Source of the DNA: Catellatospora sp. TT07R-123
GTDB lineage: Bacteria > Actinomycetota > Actinomycetes > Mycobacteriales > Micromonosporaceae
DNA: 64,000 nt
Assembly: GCF_018327705.1 (NCBI RefSeq)
Contig: NZ_BNEM01000001.1
Span: 3,844,001-3,908,000 of the forward strand
Direction of reading: 5' to 3'
Part shown: one piece after another, positions 9,654 through 24,064 of the stretch
Layout: each line of letters starts with the position of its first letter
Numbering within the stretch: position 1 is the stretch's first letter
The notes under the pieces: generated by a model
Told to the model about the DNA's origin: nothing
The model's input: the letters and a program-made list of their open reading frames with translations, nothing else
Databases searched by the model: none
Position numbers and translations under genes: made by a program

Positions 9654-10349
9654 TCAGGGCTTCGGCGCGGTCGACGGCCGGTGGTCCACGACCTTGGCCC
9701 CGCTCGGCACGGCGAACACGTCGTCGGGTGCCGCGGGCGACAGGCGCAGCAGCGCCTGGTCGATCTCGACCCCGTCCAGCACGCCGTTGAAGCTCGCCAG
9801 CACGCCGTCGGAGGTCACGCACACGGTGAACCCGGCCGCGTTCGTCTCGATCAGACCCGACACCTCCAGGCAGGTGGCCTGCTGCCCGGCGACGGTCGTG
9901 TCGTGCGCCTCGACCGTCGCCTGGCTCTGCACCTCCACCGTGCCCAGCAGCTCGGCCAGCACCGGGCCGCTGACCAGCCCGTGCTTGACCAGCTCGTTGT
10001 ACGGCGCCAGCCCCAGCGGCCCCGGCTTGGGCACCGGCCGGACCTGGCAGCGCGCCGGGCGCACCGCCGTCACGCACGACGTCAGCCCGTCCGCGGCCGC
10101 CATCAGCCGCCCGCCCGGGTAGGCGTACGACGCCTGCGTCGGGCGGACGTGCTGCGAGATGTCACCCCGGACCCCGCCGGACAGCAGGTATTCGGCGTGG
10201 TAGCCGTGCTCGTTCGCCCGGTGCACCTGGGCCGTCATGTCGGCGATCAGGCGGCTGCGATCCATCGGCGCACCACCGTCCGGCATCACCTGGCAACCTG
10301 CCGTGAGCAGCAGCGACGCGCACATGAGCGAGGTGAGGGCGGCACGCAT
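9654..10349 (-). CDS. Putative lipoprotein, unknown family
   Basis: A 231-residue exported protein. The N-terminus MRAALTSLMCASLLLTAGC is a lipoprotein signal with the lipobox LTAGC, so the mature protein should start at a lipidated Cys19. The mature part has a regular alpha/beta look and several further Cys (TSCV, ARCQV, ATCLEV, FTVCV). It somewhat resembles LppX/LprG-type lipoproteins in its alternating strands, but I cannot assign a family. It lies between the DUF885 gene and eno on the same strand. Confidence 0.7.
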   Translation of the reverse strand: MRAALTSLMCASLLLTAGCQVMPDGGAPMDRSRLIADMTAQVHRANEHGYHAEYLLSGGVRGDISQHVRPTQASYAYPGGRLMAAADGLTSCVTAVRPARCQVRPVPKPGPLGLAPYNELVKHGLVSGPVLAELLGTVEVQSQATVEAHDTTVAGQQATCLEVSGLIETNAAGFTVCVTSDGVLASFNGVLDGVEIDQALLRLSPAAPDDVFAVPSGAKVVDHRPSTAPKP

Positions 10350-10390
10350 GCGGCACAGCCTCCCCCATCGGCCCGACCTCACGCAAACGC

Positions 10391-12007
10391 CTACCCGCCG
10401 AGAAGGGCGCGCAGGTGGCGCGGCGGCGGGCAGCCGTACGACAGCATCCGGTCGTGCCAGTCCCGCACGCTGACACCGTCCGGGCGCGCCCGTCCGATCT
10501 CCGACACCTCCGCCCACCCCACGAAGTACGTCGACAGCTGCGCCGAGCTGAGCAGTGACCGACGCCACTTCCCGGCGGCCTCGCCCTCCTCCTGGAAGCC
10601 CTGCTCCAGCATCAGCGCCATCCCCTCGGCCTCGGACAGCTCCTCGCAGTGCACGAGCTGGTCGAGGATCGCGTTGATGCTCATCCGCAGCTGCATCTTC
10701 AGCTGCTGGGCGCGCACCGCCAGGCCGCCGTAGCCGTTGGCCACCATCAGCTCCTCGGCGTACACCGCCCAGCCCTCGGTGAACGTGCCGGAGCGGCCCA
10801 GGGCCCGCACCCGGGTGCTGCCCCGGTAGCGGCGGCCGTGCGCGAGCTGGAGGAAGTGCCCCGGCATGGCCTCGTGCACGGTCAGGTTCTTGATCGAATG
10901 GTGGTTGTACTCGCGGTAGAACGAGCGGACCCGCTCCGGGCTCCAGCCCGCGGGCGTCGGCGAGATGCAGTAGAACGTCGGCACCTGCGCCGTCTCCAGC
11001 GCGCCCGGCGGGTCGCAGTAGGCCACCGCCACGCCGCGCGAGAACTCCGGCATCTCCTCGATCACCAGCGGGTCGTCGATGAGGCTGACCAGGTCGTGCT
11101 GCCGTACGAACGCGGTGGTGTCGGCGACGGCGGCACGGGCCGCGGCGATGATGGTCGCGTCGTCGGGGTGGCTGTCGGCCAGCCGGTCCAGCGCCCGGCG
11201 CACCGTCGCGTCGTCGGCCGCGCCGCCCTCCAGCGCGACGGCGACCTCGCGCAGCTCCTCGGTGACCCGGCGCAGGTTCTCCTGCGCGCGCTTGAGCACG
11301 TCGGCGGCGGTCAGCTCGGTGTCGAGGGTGTACCAGAGCTTGGCCTCCCACAGGCGCCGGCCCAGCCGCGGGCTGCGGCCGTCGCCCCGCTCGACCTGCC
11401 GCGCGCACCACGTGGAGAACTCCTCCAGCGCCGCGACGGCCTGCTGCGCCAGCGGCTGCACCTGGTCGGCCAGGCCCGGCTCCTGCGCCAGCAGCTGCGG
11501 CAGCTCCGAGCGCACCAGCGCCGCGGTGCCCGCGAACTGGCCGACCGCGGTCTCCAGGTGGATGCGCGGGCAGTCGCGCAGCACCCCGCGCGCGGTCGCC
11601 AGCGCGTCAGGCACCTGCGCCAGCCGCCGGGCCAGCGAGTGCAGCCGCTGCTCGGCGGGCGCGAACGGCCGTGCGAGCAGGGCGTGCAGCAGCGTGCCCG
11701 GGTTGTGCCACAGCGGATCCCACTGGTACGACTTCAGCTCGCTCAGCTCGAACAGCCGCCGGTCGACCAGCGAGCTGAGGATGGCGTGGTCGACCCGCTC
11801 CGCCTCGTCGAGCGCGTCCGGGTCCACCTGGGACAGCGCGCCCGAGGCGTCACGCAGCATGTTCACGTCGGCGAGCACCCCGTCGGGCGACAGGTCCGGC
11901 AGCCGGTCGTCGAACCGGTGGTCACCGGCGTCGGCGGCCAGCTCCGGGGATGCCTCCAGCAGCGCGTCGGCGATGTGTTCGGCGAGCGGCGCGAAGTCCA
12001 GCGTCAT
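10391..12007 (-). CDS. DUF885 family protein (putative metallopeptidase)
   Basis: A 538-residue cytoplasmic, mostly helical protein of the DUF885 family. The diagnostic segment HEAMPGHFLQLAHG, an HExxxGH-like zinc site, sits in the middle, preceded by SFYREYNHHSIKNLTVHE and followed by TFTEGWAVYAEELM. Family members are thought to be Zn-dependent carboxypeptidase-like enzymes. The ATG at 12007 was chosen; a GTG two codons upstream (12013) is an equally possible start. It is closely followed by the lipoprotein gene and preceded by mazG. Confidence 0.83.
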   Translation of the reverse strand: MTLDFAPLAEHIADALLEASPELAADAGDHRFDDRLPDLSPDGVLADVNMLRDASGALSQVDPDALDEAERVDHAILSSLVDRRLFELSELKSYQWDPLWHNPGTLLHALLARPFAPAEQRLHSLARRLAQVPDALATARGVLRDCPRIHLETAVGQFAGTAALVRSELPQLLAQEPGLADQVQPLAQQAVAALEEFSTWCARQVERGDGRSPRLGRRLWEAKLWYTLDTELTAADVLKRAQENLRRVTEELREVAVALEGGAADDATVRRALDRLADSHPDDATIIAAARAAVADTTAFVRQHDLVSLIDDPLVIEEMPEFSRGVAVAYCDPPGALETAQVPTFYCISPTPAGWSPERVRSFYREYNHHSIKNLTVHEAMPGHFLQLAHGRRYRGSTRVRALGRSGTFTEGWAVYAEELMVANGYGGLAVRAQQLKMQLRMSINAILDQLVHCEELSEAEGMALMLEQGFQEEGEAAGKWRRSLLSSAQLSTYFVGWAEVSEIGRARPDGVSVRDWHDRMLSYGCPPPRHLRALLGG

Positions 12008-12046
12008 CGCCACAACCTACCGTGCCCCCGGGCCCGGAGGCACGGG

Positions 12047-13000
12047 TCAGCGGTCGGGGTCGAGGGACTCGGTGTAGCGGTGCAGCTCGGCGCGCAGATC
12101 AGCCTCGGGATCGGCGTCCTCGCCCGCCGCGGCCACCAGCGCCAGCAGCCGGCCGCCCAGCGTGCCGGACGGCTGCGGCTCGGGCAGGCCGTGCCGGCGG
12201 GCCTTCACCAGCAGTTTCGCCGCCAGCGCCAGCGCGGGCAGGGACCAGCTCACGCCCTCGACCGGCGAGCGCCGCACCCGCTCCTCGCTCTTGATCCGCT
12301 CCCAGTTGGCGATGATCTCGTCCACGTCGGCGACCGGGGTGTCGGCGAAGACGTGCGGGTTGCGCCGGACCATCTTGGCCACGAAGTCGCCCGCGACGTC
12401 GTCGACGTCCCAGCGCTCGTCCTCGGGCAGCTCCTGCGCGAGCTGGGCGTGGAACAGCACCTGGAGCAGCACGTCGCCCATCTCGTCGCGCAGGGCGGCG
12501 TGGTCGCCGGCCACGATCGCGTCGTACGCCTCGTACGCCTCTTCGAGCAGGTATTTGGCGAGGGTGCGGTGGGTCTGCTCGCGACGCCACGGGTCCTGCG
12601 CCTGGAGCCGGTCGGTGACGGCGACGGCGTCGAGCAGGCGGGCGCCCCGGGGGTCCCAGGAGCCGTACATGAGTTCCAGTTCGGCCAGCCCGGGTTCGCG
12701 GGCCAGCCGCAGCCCCAGCTCGCGGGCCAGGTGCTCGTCGCCGCCGGGGCCGGACAGCCAGACGACGATGCCGTCCGGGGCGGCCTGGGCCGCGTCGAGC
12801 AGGTCCTGCGCGACGGGCCGGGCCAGCACGCGGACGTCGGCACCGTTGGCGCGCAGCGCGGTGACGGCGTCGCCGTCGGCGGGCGCGAGCACGGGGTGCG
12901 CGCGGACGAGATCCCAGGCGGGCGCGGTGAGCAGCCCGGCCGGGATGCGCGGAGAGGTGACGAGCAGGACGATCCGGCGCACCGGCCCGGCCGCGGTCAC
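12047..13000 (-). CDS. mazG: Nucleoside triphosphate pyrophosphohydrolase MazG
   Basis: A 317-residue protein. The N-terminal 110 residues form a tetrapyrrole-methylase-like alpha/beta domain without an obvious active site. The C-terminal part carries the MazG helices with the metal-binding EExxE-type motif in KYLLEEAYEAYDAI and RDEMGDVLLQVLFH, followed by NPHVFAD, which is highly conserved. It is expected to hydrolyse aberrant (d)NTPs to NMP and PPi, as in mycobacteria. The GTG overlaps the upstream lipoprotein stop by 4 nt. Confidence 0.88.
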   Translation of the reverse strand: MTAAGPVRRIVLLVTSPRIPAGLLTAPAWDLVRAHPVLAPADGDAVTALRANGADVRVLARPVAQDLLDAAQAAPDGIVVWLSGPGGDEHLARELGLRLAREPGLAELELMYGSWDPRGARLLDAVAVTDRLQAQDPWRREQTHRTLAKYLLEEAYEAYDAIVAGDHAALRDEMGDVLLQVLFHAQLAQELPEDERWDVDDVAGDFVAKMVRRNPHVFADTPVADVDEIIANWERIKSEERVRRSPVEGVSWSLPALALAAKLLVKARRHGLPEPQPSGTLGGRLLALVAAAGEDADPEADLRAELHRYTESLDPDR

Positions 13001-13698
13001 TGCTGCTGCGCCGCCTGCTCGCTGGGGGCGGGGGCGGGCACGTTCACCACGGCGGTCGAGGCGGGCTGGCCGAGGATCGCGGTGAGCGCCGGGAGGTTCT
13101 GCGAGAACTCCAGCACCGGGAAGTACACCGAGCGGTAGCGCGGATTGACGGAGACGTCGGCCGCCTTCGCCGCGTCGTCCAGCACCTTGCGCTTGCCCAG
13201 CGCCTGCGAGACGTAGTCGCCGTCGGCGAGCTTGGCCTTCAGCAGGTCGAACGACTGGTTCGGGTCGCTGGGGTCGATCGCCTTGACTGCCACGCCGTTG
13301 TCGTAGACCTCGCGCAGGTCGGCCTCGGTCGGCTTGACCGGCTCGGCCTTGAGCGACTCCTTGCAGGTCTGCACCCGCTGGTAGATCGCCAGCAGCTCCG
13401 GGGTGCCCGCCGGCGGGGACGCGGGCGGCGTGGTGTCGCCCTGCTGCTTGGTGATCCGCTGGCACAGCTGGTCGCTCACGAACAGCTGCACCACCGCCTC
13501 GCGGCTGGGACCGGCGGCGTTCGGGTCGGCACCCGGCTGCGCCCCCTGCGCCTTCGCGTAGTCGTTGAGCAGTTCCGTCACCTGCTGCTCAGTGAGCTTC
13601 TGGTCGCCGACGTACGCGGCGATGTCCGGGTTCGAACGGCACGCGGCCAGGGCCAGCAGGGCAGTCGCGATTCCGGCGGCAGCGATCAGACGGCGCAC
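12997..13698 (-). CDS. SurA-N-like lipoprotein
   Basis: A 233-residue exported protein. The signal RRLIAAAGIATALLALAAC ends in the lipobox LAAC. The mature protein begins with a SurA-N-like helical chaperone segment (IAAYVGDQKLTEQQVTELLNDY), commonly seen in extracellular peptidyl-prolyl isomerase/foldase relatives, but no PPIase domain follows. Ends in a Pro/Ala/Gln-rich tail. The GTG at 13698 has a perfect AGGAGG seven nt upstream. It forms a two-gene unit with mazG, with a GTGA overlap, as in other actinobacteria. Confidence 0.78.
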   Translation of the reverse strand: MRRLIAAAGIATALLALAACRSNPDIAAYVGDQKLTEQQVTELLNDYAKAQGAQPGADPNAAGPSREAVVQLFVSDQLCQRITKQQGDTTPPASPPAGTPELLAIYQRVQTCKESLKAEPVKPTEADLREVYDNGVAVKAIDPSDPNQSFDLLKAKLADGDYVSQALGKRKVLDDAAKAADVSVNPRYRSVYFPVLEFSQNLPALTAILGQPASTAVVNVPAPAPSEQAAQQQ

Positions 13699-13820
13699 GA
13701 GGTCCTCCTGTGACGGGTACGGCCTCACTCTCTCACGGGTTGATGATCGGGGAGATCTCAGGGTGGATTCAGGTGTTCGGAGGGTCCGAAAGTACGGCTT
13801 GACACGGCAGAATTCCGCCC

Positions 13821-14993
13821 GTGACGACGCAGACGCTTCCTCGATCCCCCGAGGCCTGGGTGGGGATAATCCGTTCCGGCCCCGCCCCGGAACAGGCTCC
13901 GGCCGTGGTCACCGCCGTCTACCGGCTGTGGCTCGTCGCATTCACGCTGAAGATGCTGGGCTCGACCTGGGACATGTCCTGGCACTTCAAGTGGCTGCGC
14001 GACGACTTCGCCCCACCGCACCTGCTCAACACCGCGGGCACCGTGCTCGTGGTCGCGCTCGTGCTGTTCCAGGCCTACCACGGCGTCGGCGTGGACCGCC
14101 TGGCCAAGCGCCTGATGGTCGGCGGCACGGCGACGTTCCTGATCGCCATCCCGATCGACGTGCTCAACCACCGGATCAACGGGCTGGACATCACCGCCTG
14201 GAGCTTCAGCCACGCGCTGCTGTACCTGGGCACCGCCTTCATGCTGCTGGGCGCCGCCCGCGGCTACTGGATCTCCACTGCTCCCGGCCGCACGCGCACC
14301 GTCGTCAGCGCCGTCCTCTGGGGCTTCTTCCTGGAGAACGTGCTCTTCCCGAACCAGCACCAGGAATACGGCGTGCTGTCGTTGCAGGCCTGGGACGCGG
14401 GCACGCCGACCGCCGAGCCGAGCCTGCTGGCGTTCGCCGCCGGCCAGATCGGGCGCAGCGTCGACCGGCTCGCGGTCGAGGGCTTCGCGCTGCCGGTCGA
14501 CTCCTGGGTGTACCCGTCCTGGCTGGCCGGGGCGGCCCTGCTGACCCTGGTCGCGGCCCGGTTCTTCGTCGGCGCCCGCTGGACCGCGACCTGCATCGCC
14601 GCGGGCTACCTGGGCTACCGGCTGTTCGCCTGGATGCTGCTGGCGGGCACCGGCTTCCCGAAGTCGATCCCGCCGCTGCTGCTGCTGGCCGGCGCCATCG
14701 CCGTCGACGTGGTCTTCCTGGCCCTGCCCGCGACCGCGGCCCCGGCGGCCACGCCGCTGGACGGCAAGGTCTCCGCCCGTCCGGCCACCGCGGCGGGCAT
14801 CGGGCGGGCGGTGGCGGTCGCCGTGTTCGGCGCGGCCGTGGCCACCGCGGCGCTGGCGGGCGCGGCCTGGCTGCAGAAGTTCTTCATCGGCGCCCCGCCG
14901 ATCAGCTACCCGGCCTTCGTGTGGGGCGGCCTCGTCCTGGCCGCGGGCTGGACGGCACTCGCCCTGGCCACCCGCCCCCGCCGCACCACCTGA
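13821..14993 (+). CDS. Multi-pass membrane protein, unknown function
   Basis: A 390-residue integral membrane protein with roughly nine or ten hydrophobic spans distributed through its whole length. Its N-terminal cytoplasmic tail is about 35 residues. Conserved-looking features are LGSTWDMSWHFKWLRDDF and PHLLNTAG near the first spans and FSHALLYLG in the middle, with several His and Asp inside membrane-proximal segments that could bind metal. I do not recognise the family. It starts with GTG and is transcribed divergently from the SurA-like lipoprotein gene. Confidence 0.65.
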   Translation: MTTQTLPRSPEAWVGIIRSGPAPEQAPAVVTAVYRLWLVAFTLKMLGSTWDMSWHFKWLRDDFAPPHLLNTAGTVLVVALVLFQAYHGVGVDRLAKRLMVGGTATFLIAIPIDVLNHRINGLDITAWSFSHALLYLGTAFMLLGAARGYWISTAPGRTRTVVSAVLWGFFLENVLFPNQHQEYGVLSLQAWDAGTPTAEPSLLAFAAGQIGRSVDRLAVEGFALPVDSWVYPSWLAGAALLTLVAARFFVGARWTATCIAAGYLGYRLFAWMLLAGTGFPKSIPPLLLLAGAIAVDVVFLALPATAAPAATPLDGKVSARPATAAGIGRAVAVAVFGAAVATAALAGAAWLQKFFIGAPPISYPAFVWGGLVLAAGWTALALATRPRRTT

Positions 14994-15029
14994 CCGGTCC
15001 CCGCCCCTCACCGAGGCCGCCGCCCCACC

Positions 15030-15052
15030 GGGACGGCGGCCTCCGCCGTCCC
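15030..15052 (+). terminator. Hairpin terminator after the 13821-14993 gene
   Basis: A perfect 10-bp stem (15030-15039 with 15043-15052, GGGACGGCGG) closes a 3-nt loop, 36 nt after the stop codon. Confidence 0.65.
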
Positions 15053-15056
15053 GGGC

Positions 15057-15159
15057 CCAAGATCGGCCTTCCCGGCCCAAGACCGGCCAAGTTGCCCGGC
15101 AATCGGGCACTCAAGGCCCCCGCATTCGCCCGATTGCCCGGCAACTTGGCTGATCTTGG
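15057..15159. repeat. Long nested inverted repeat between convergent genes
   Basis: A perfect 23-bp inverted repeat (15086-15108 with 15128-15150) with a 19-nt loop, enclosed by outer arms CCAAGATC (15057-15064) and GATCTTGG (15152-15159). The arms contain TTGCCCGGCAA, itself nearly palindromic. It lies between two convergent genes and probably acts as a bidirectional terminator, but its length and nested structure also fit a dispersed repeat element. Confidence 0.75.
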
Positions 15160-15180
15160 AACGCCGCTGGGCGGGGCGGG

Positions 15181-15662
15181 TCAGGAGAGCCAGTCGTGTT
15201 CCATGCGGACGCGGGCCTCCAGTTCGAGGAGGTGGCGTTTGCGGGGCAGGCCGCCGCCGAAGCCGACCAGCTTGCCGCCCGCGCCGACCACCCGGTGGCA
15301 GGGGACCACCACCGCGACCGGGTTGCGGTTGCAGGCCACCCCGACCGCTCGGGCGGCGTCAGGCTGGCCGACCGCGCGAGCCACCTCGCCGTAGGTCAGC
15401 GTCTCCCCGTAGGGGATGCGCGACAGCTGGGCCCACACGGCACGCTCGAAGTCGCTGCCGCGCCGGACCGACACCGGCAGCGTGAACTCGACGAGCTCCC
15501 CCGCGAAGTACGCCCGCAGCTCTTCGGCCACGACGTCGAGCCGCCGGTCCACGTCGACCGGCACCGGCTGCGCGCCGAACTGGAGCGCGCACAGCCCGAG
15601 GTCGTCGACGCCGCAGGTCAGCGGGCCGATCGGGGTGTCGTCCACCACGGTCCAGCGCAGCG

Positions 15663-15666
<4 letters not shown>
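15181..15666 (-). CDS. ogt: Methylated-DNA--[protein]-cysteine S-methyltransferase
   Basis: A 161-residue suicide DNA-repair protein that transfers the alkyl group of O6-alkylguanine to its own Cys123 in VVPCHRVVG. The helix-turn-helix arginine-finger region (YGEVARAVGQPDAARAVGVACNRNP) precedes it, and GKLVGFGGGLPRKRHLLELE follows. There is no N-terminal Ada domain. The ATG overlaps the mfd stop by 4 nt, so it is translationally coupled to mfd, and two DNA-repair functions share a transcript. Confidence 0.93.
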
Positions 15667-19232
<3,566 letters not shown>

Positions 19233-19557
19233 CTGCGCCTTCCACGTTCGGCCACGCCGAATTGCCCCGCAGCCAGAACGGTGCGGGGTACGCAGCCCAC
19301 CCTACTCCCCGGCCCCGGCCGCACCGCGCCGTTTACCGCTGGCCGGTCTTGGTGATGATCGTCGTCTGCGGCCAGAACGCATCGTCGGAGTGGACGATGT
19401 GACCGCAGCCGACGATCTCGGAACGGGTGTCGGCGAAATGATCGCGCAATGTGGGATGGCCCGCGTCACACCGCCGACCGGCGGCTCTGCGGGCTAGAGT
19501 TCAGTCGGACAGCGTCGTCCTTCACTGCACGAAGAGGGACACGCGGAAGGACCAGCG
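19233..19557. other. 325-nt divergent intergenic region between mfd and ppc
   Basis: This spacer should hold the promoters of mfd (leftward) and ppc (rightward), but I see no pair of well-spaced -35/-10 boxes. A TAGAGT at 19494-19499 could be a ppc -10. It also contains a short minus-strand reading frame described separately. Confidence 0.4.
19333..19470 (-). pseudogene. Possible gene remnant, C-terminal fragment
   Basis: A minus-strand frame ending in TAA at 19333 encodes a protein-like C-terminus (GHPTLRDHFADTRSEIVG, then CGHIVHSDDAFWPQTTIITK). The frame has an in-frame stop just upstream, near 19501, and no ATG or GTG; the only candidate start is a TTG at 19449. The pattern of an H near the front and alternating strands at the end faintly recalls the end of a CAP/SCP domain. 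It may be a decayed gene or chance. Confidence 0.2.
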
Positions 19558-22368
<2,811 letters not shown>

Positions 22369-22546
22369 GCTGCACCGGGCGCCCCTCCACACAACTCACA
22401 CTCTTCTCCCAGCGGGTGCACTCGACCCGGGTGCGGCGTGCTGCCACACTTGTCACCTGTCGGTCACGGAGGGGCGCTAGTCTCGCGACGACGCGAGTGG
22501 GCGCGAAGGAGTGGACCGGGCGGAAGTCGGGGAGGCGGGAGCGGTC

Positions 22547-24064
22547 GTGAGCGAGCGGAGCGAGCGGGTGGTCGGCGACGAGGTGCTGCGAGGCGCGCCG
22601 TCGTGGACGCCGAACCCGACCGAGCTGTCCGATCTGGAGCTGCTGCTCAGTGGTGCGTATGCCCCGCTGGGCGGTTTCCTGGGCCGTGACGACCTGCGGT
22701 CGGTGGCCAAGACGGCGCGCCTGAGCGACGGGCGGCCCTGGCCGCTGCCGGTGCGGCTGGAGGTGCCCGCGGGCATGCTCGACGGCATCGACGTCGCCGA
22801 CGCGCCGCCGCTGCTGCTCACCGACCCGGAGGGCGCCCCGGTGGCGCGGCTGGACGTGACCGAGGTGTGGCCGAGCCGAGAGGGCTGGGCCGGGGTGGCC
22901 GGGCCGGTCACCCGTACCGGTGACGGCGGCCGGGCCCCGTTCGCACGCCTGCGCGTGCCCACCGAGCGGGTCCACGGGCGCATCACCGCGCAGCGCGTGC
23001 TCGGCTACTTCGCCGACCGGCCGCTGCACCGCCCGCAACTGGCGCAGCTCAACCACGCCGCGCGGCAGCTCAACGCGCAGCTGGTGATCCTGGTGCCGGT
23101 CGGCTCGCCCGGCCCGGCCGGGCTGACCTCCGAGGCGCTGGTGCGCTGCGTGCTGGCCGCCCGCGACCGGATGCCCGACCCGATCATCGTGGCGGTGCCG
23201 CTGGTCGACCGCGGCAACGAGATCACCGACGCGCTGGTCCGCGCCAAGGTCGCCGCCGCGTACGGGGTGACCCACCTGCTCGGCACCCCCGGCGCCATGA
23301 CCGGAGCCGGGCCGCGCGTGCTCATCCCCCGCGAGCTGGTCTACGACAGCCGCGACGGCCAGTGGCGCGACCGCGACGAGGTCCCCGAGCGATTCGAGCG
23401 GATCGCGCTCACCGACGAGGAGATCGCGGGCCTGCTCGACGACGGCCTGCCGCTGCCGGAATGGCACACCCCGCCCGCGGTCGCCCGCGAGCTGACCCGT
23501 TCCCGCCCGCCGCGCCGCCAGCGCGGGCTGGTCCTCTTCTTCACCGGCTTCAGCGGCTCCGGCAAGTCGACGGTGGCGCGCGGCGTCGCCGACGCGCTGC
23601 TGGAGACGGGCGAGCGCAGCCTCACCGTGCTCGACGGCGACGTGGTGCGCCGCGAGCTGTCGGCCGGGCTGGGCTTCAGCAAGGCCGACCGCGACCTGAA
23701 CATCCGCCGCATCGGCTGGGTCGCCGCCGAGGTGGCCCGGCACGGCGGCCTGGCCGTGGCCTGCCCGATCGCGCCGTACGCCAGCGCCCGCGCCACGGTG
23801 CGGCAGATGGCGGTGGCCGCCGGGGCCGACTTCGTGCTGGTGTACGTGGCCACCCCGCTGGAGGTGTGCGAGCAGCGCGACCGCAAGGGCCTGTACGCCC
23901 GCGCCCGCGCCGGCCAGCTCACCGGCATGACCGGCATCGACGACCCGTACGAGGTGCCCGCCGACGCCGAGCTGACCCTCGACACCTCGGCGGGGACCAT
24001 CGACGACGCCGTCGGCGAGGTACTCGCGTACCTCGCCGACGAAGGCTGGATCAATCCCCGCTAG
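22547..24064 (+). CDS. cysC: Adenylyl-sulfate kinase with degenerate ATP-sulfurylase domain
   Basis: A 505-residue two-domain protein. The N-terminal ~310 residues match the fold of ATP sulfurylase (DLELLLSGAYAPLGGFLGR and a PUA-like start), but the catalytic QxRNPxHxxH is replaced by YFADRPLHRPQ and the GRDHAGPG loop by GTPGAMTGAG. The C-terminal domain is a complete APS kinase: P-loop GFSGSGKST at residues 334-342, LDGDVVRRELSAGLGFS, and DRDLNIRRIG. It should therefore make PAPS from APS but not APS itself. The GTG at 22547 was chosen for its GGGAGCG Shine-Dalgarno. PAPS is the donor for the two sulfotransferases downstream. Its stop shares a CTAG with the convergent neighbour. Confidence 0.88.
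   Translation: MSERSERVVGDEVLRGAPSWTPNPTELSDLELLLSGAYAPLGGFLGRDDLRSVAKTARLSDGRPWPLPVRLEVPAGMLDGIDVADAPPLLLTDPEGAPVARLDVTEVWPSREGWAGVAGPVTRTGDGGRAPFARLRVPTERVHGRITAQRVLGYFADRPLHRPQLAQLNHAARQLNAQLVILVPVGSPGPAGLTSEALVRCVLAARDRMPDPIIVAVPLVDRGNEITDALVRAKVAAAYGVTHLLGTPGAMTGAGPRVLIPRELVYDSRDGQWRDRDEVPERFERIALTDEEIAGLLDDGLPLPEWHTPPAVARELTRSRPPRRQRGLVLFFTGFSGSGKSTVARGVADALLETGERSLTVLDGDVVRRELSAGLGFSKADRDLNIRRIGWVAAEVARHGGLAVACPIAPYASARATVRQMAVAAGADFVLVYVATPLEVCEQRDRKGLYARARAGQLTGMTGIDDPYEVPADAELTLDTSAGTIDDAVGEVLAYLADEGWINPR

Noticed and set aside
22547..24064. A fully bifunctional ATP sulfurylase/APS kinase.
   Set aside because: The sulfurylase active-site motifs are absent; only the kinase domain can be supported.
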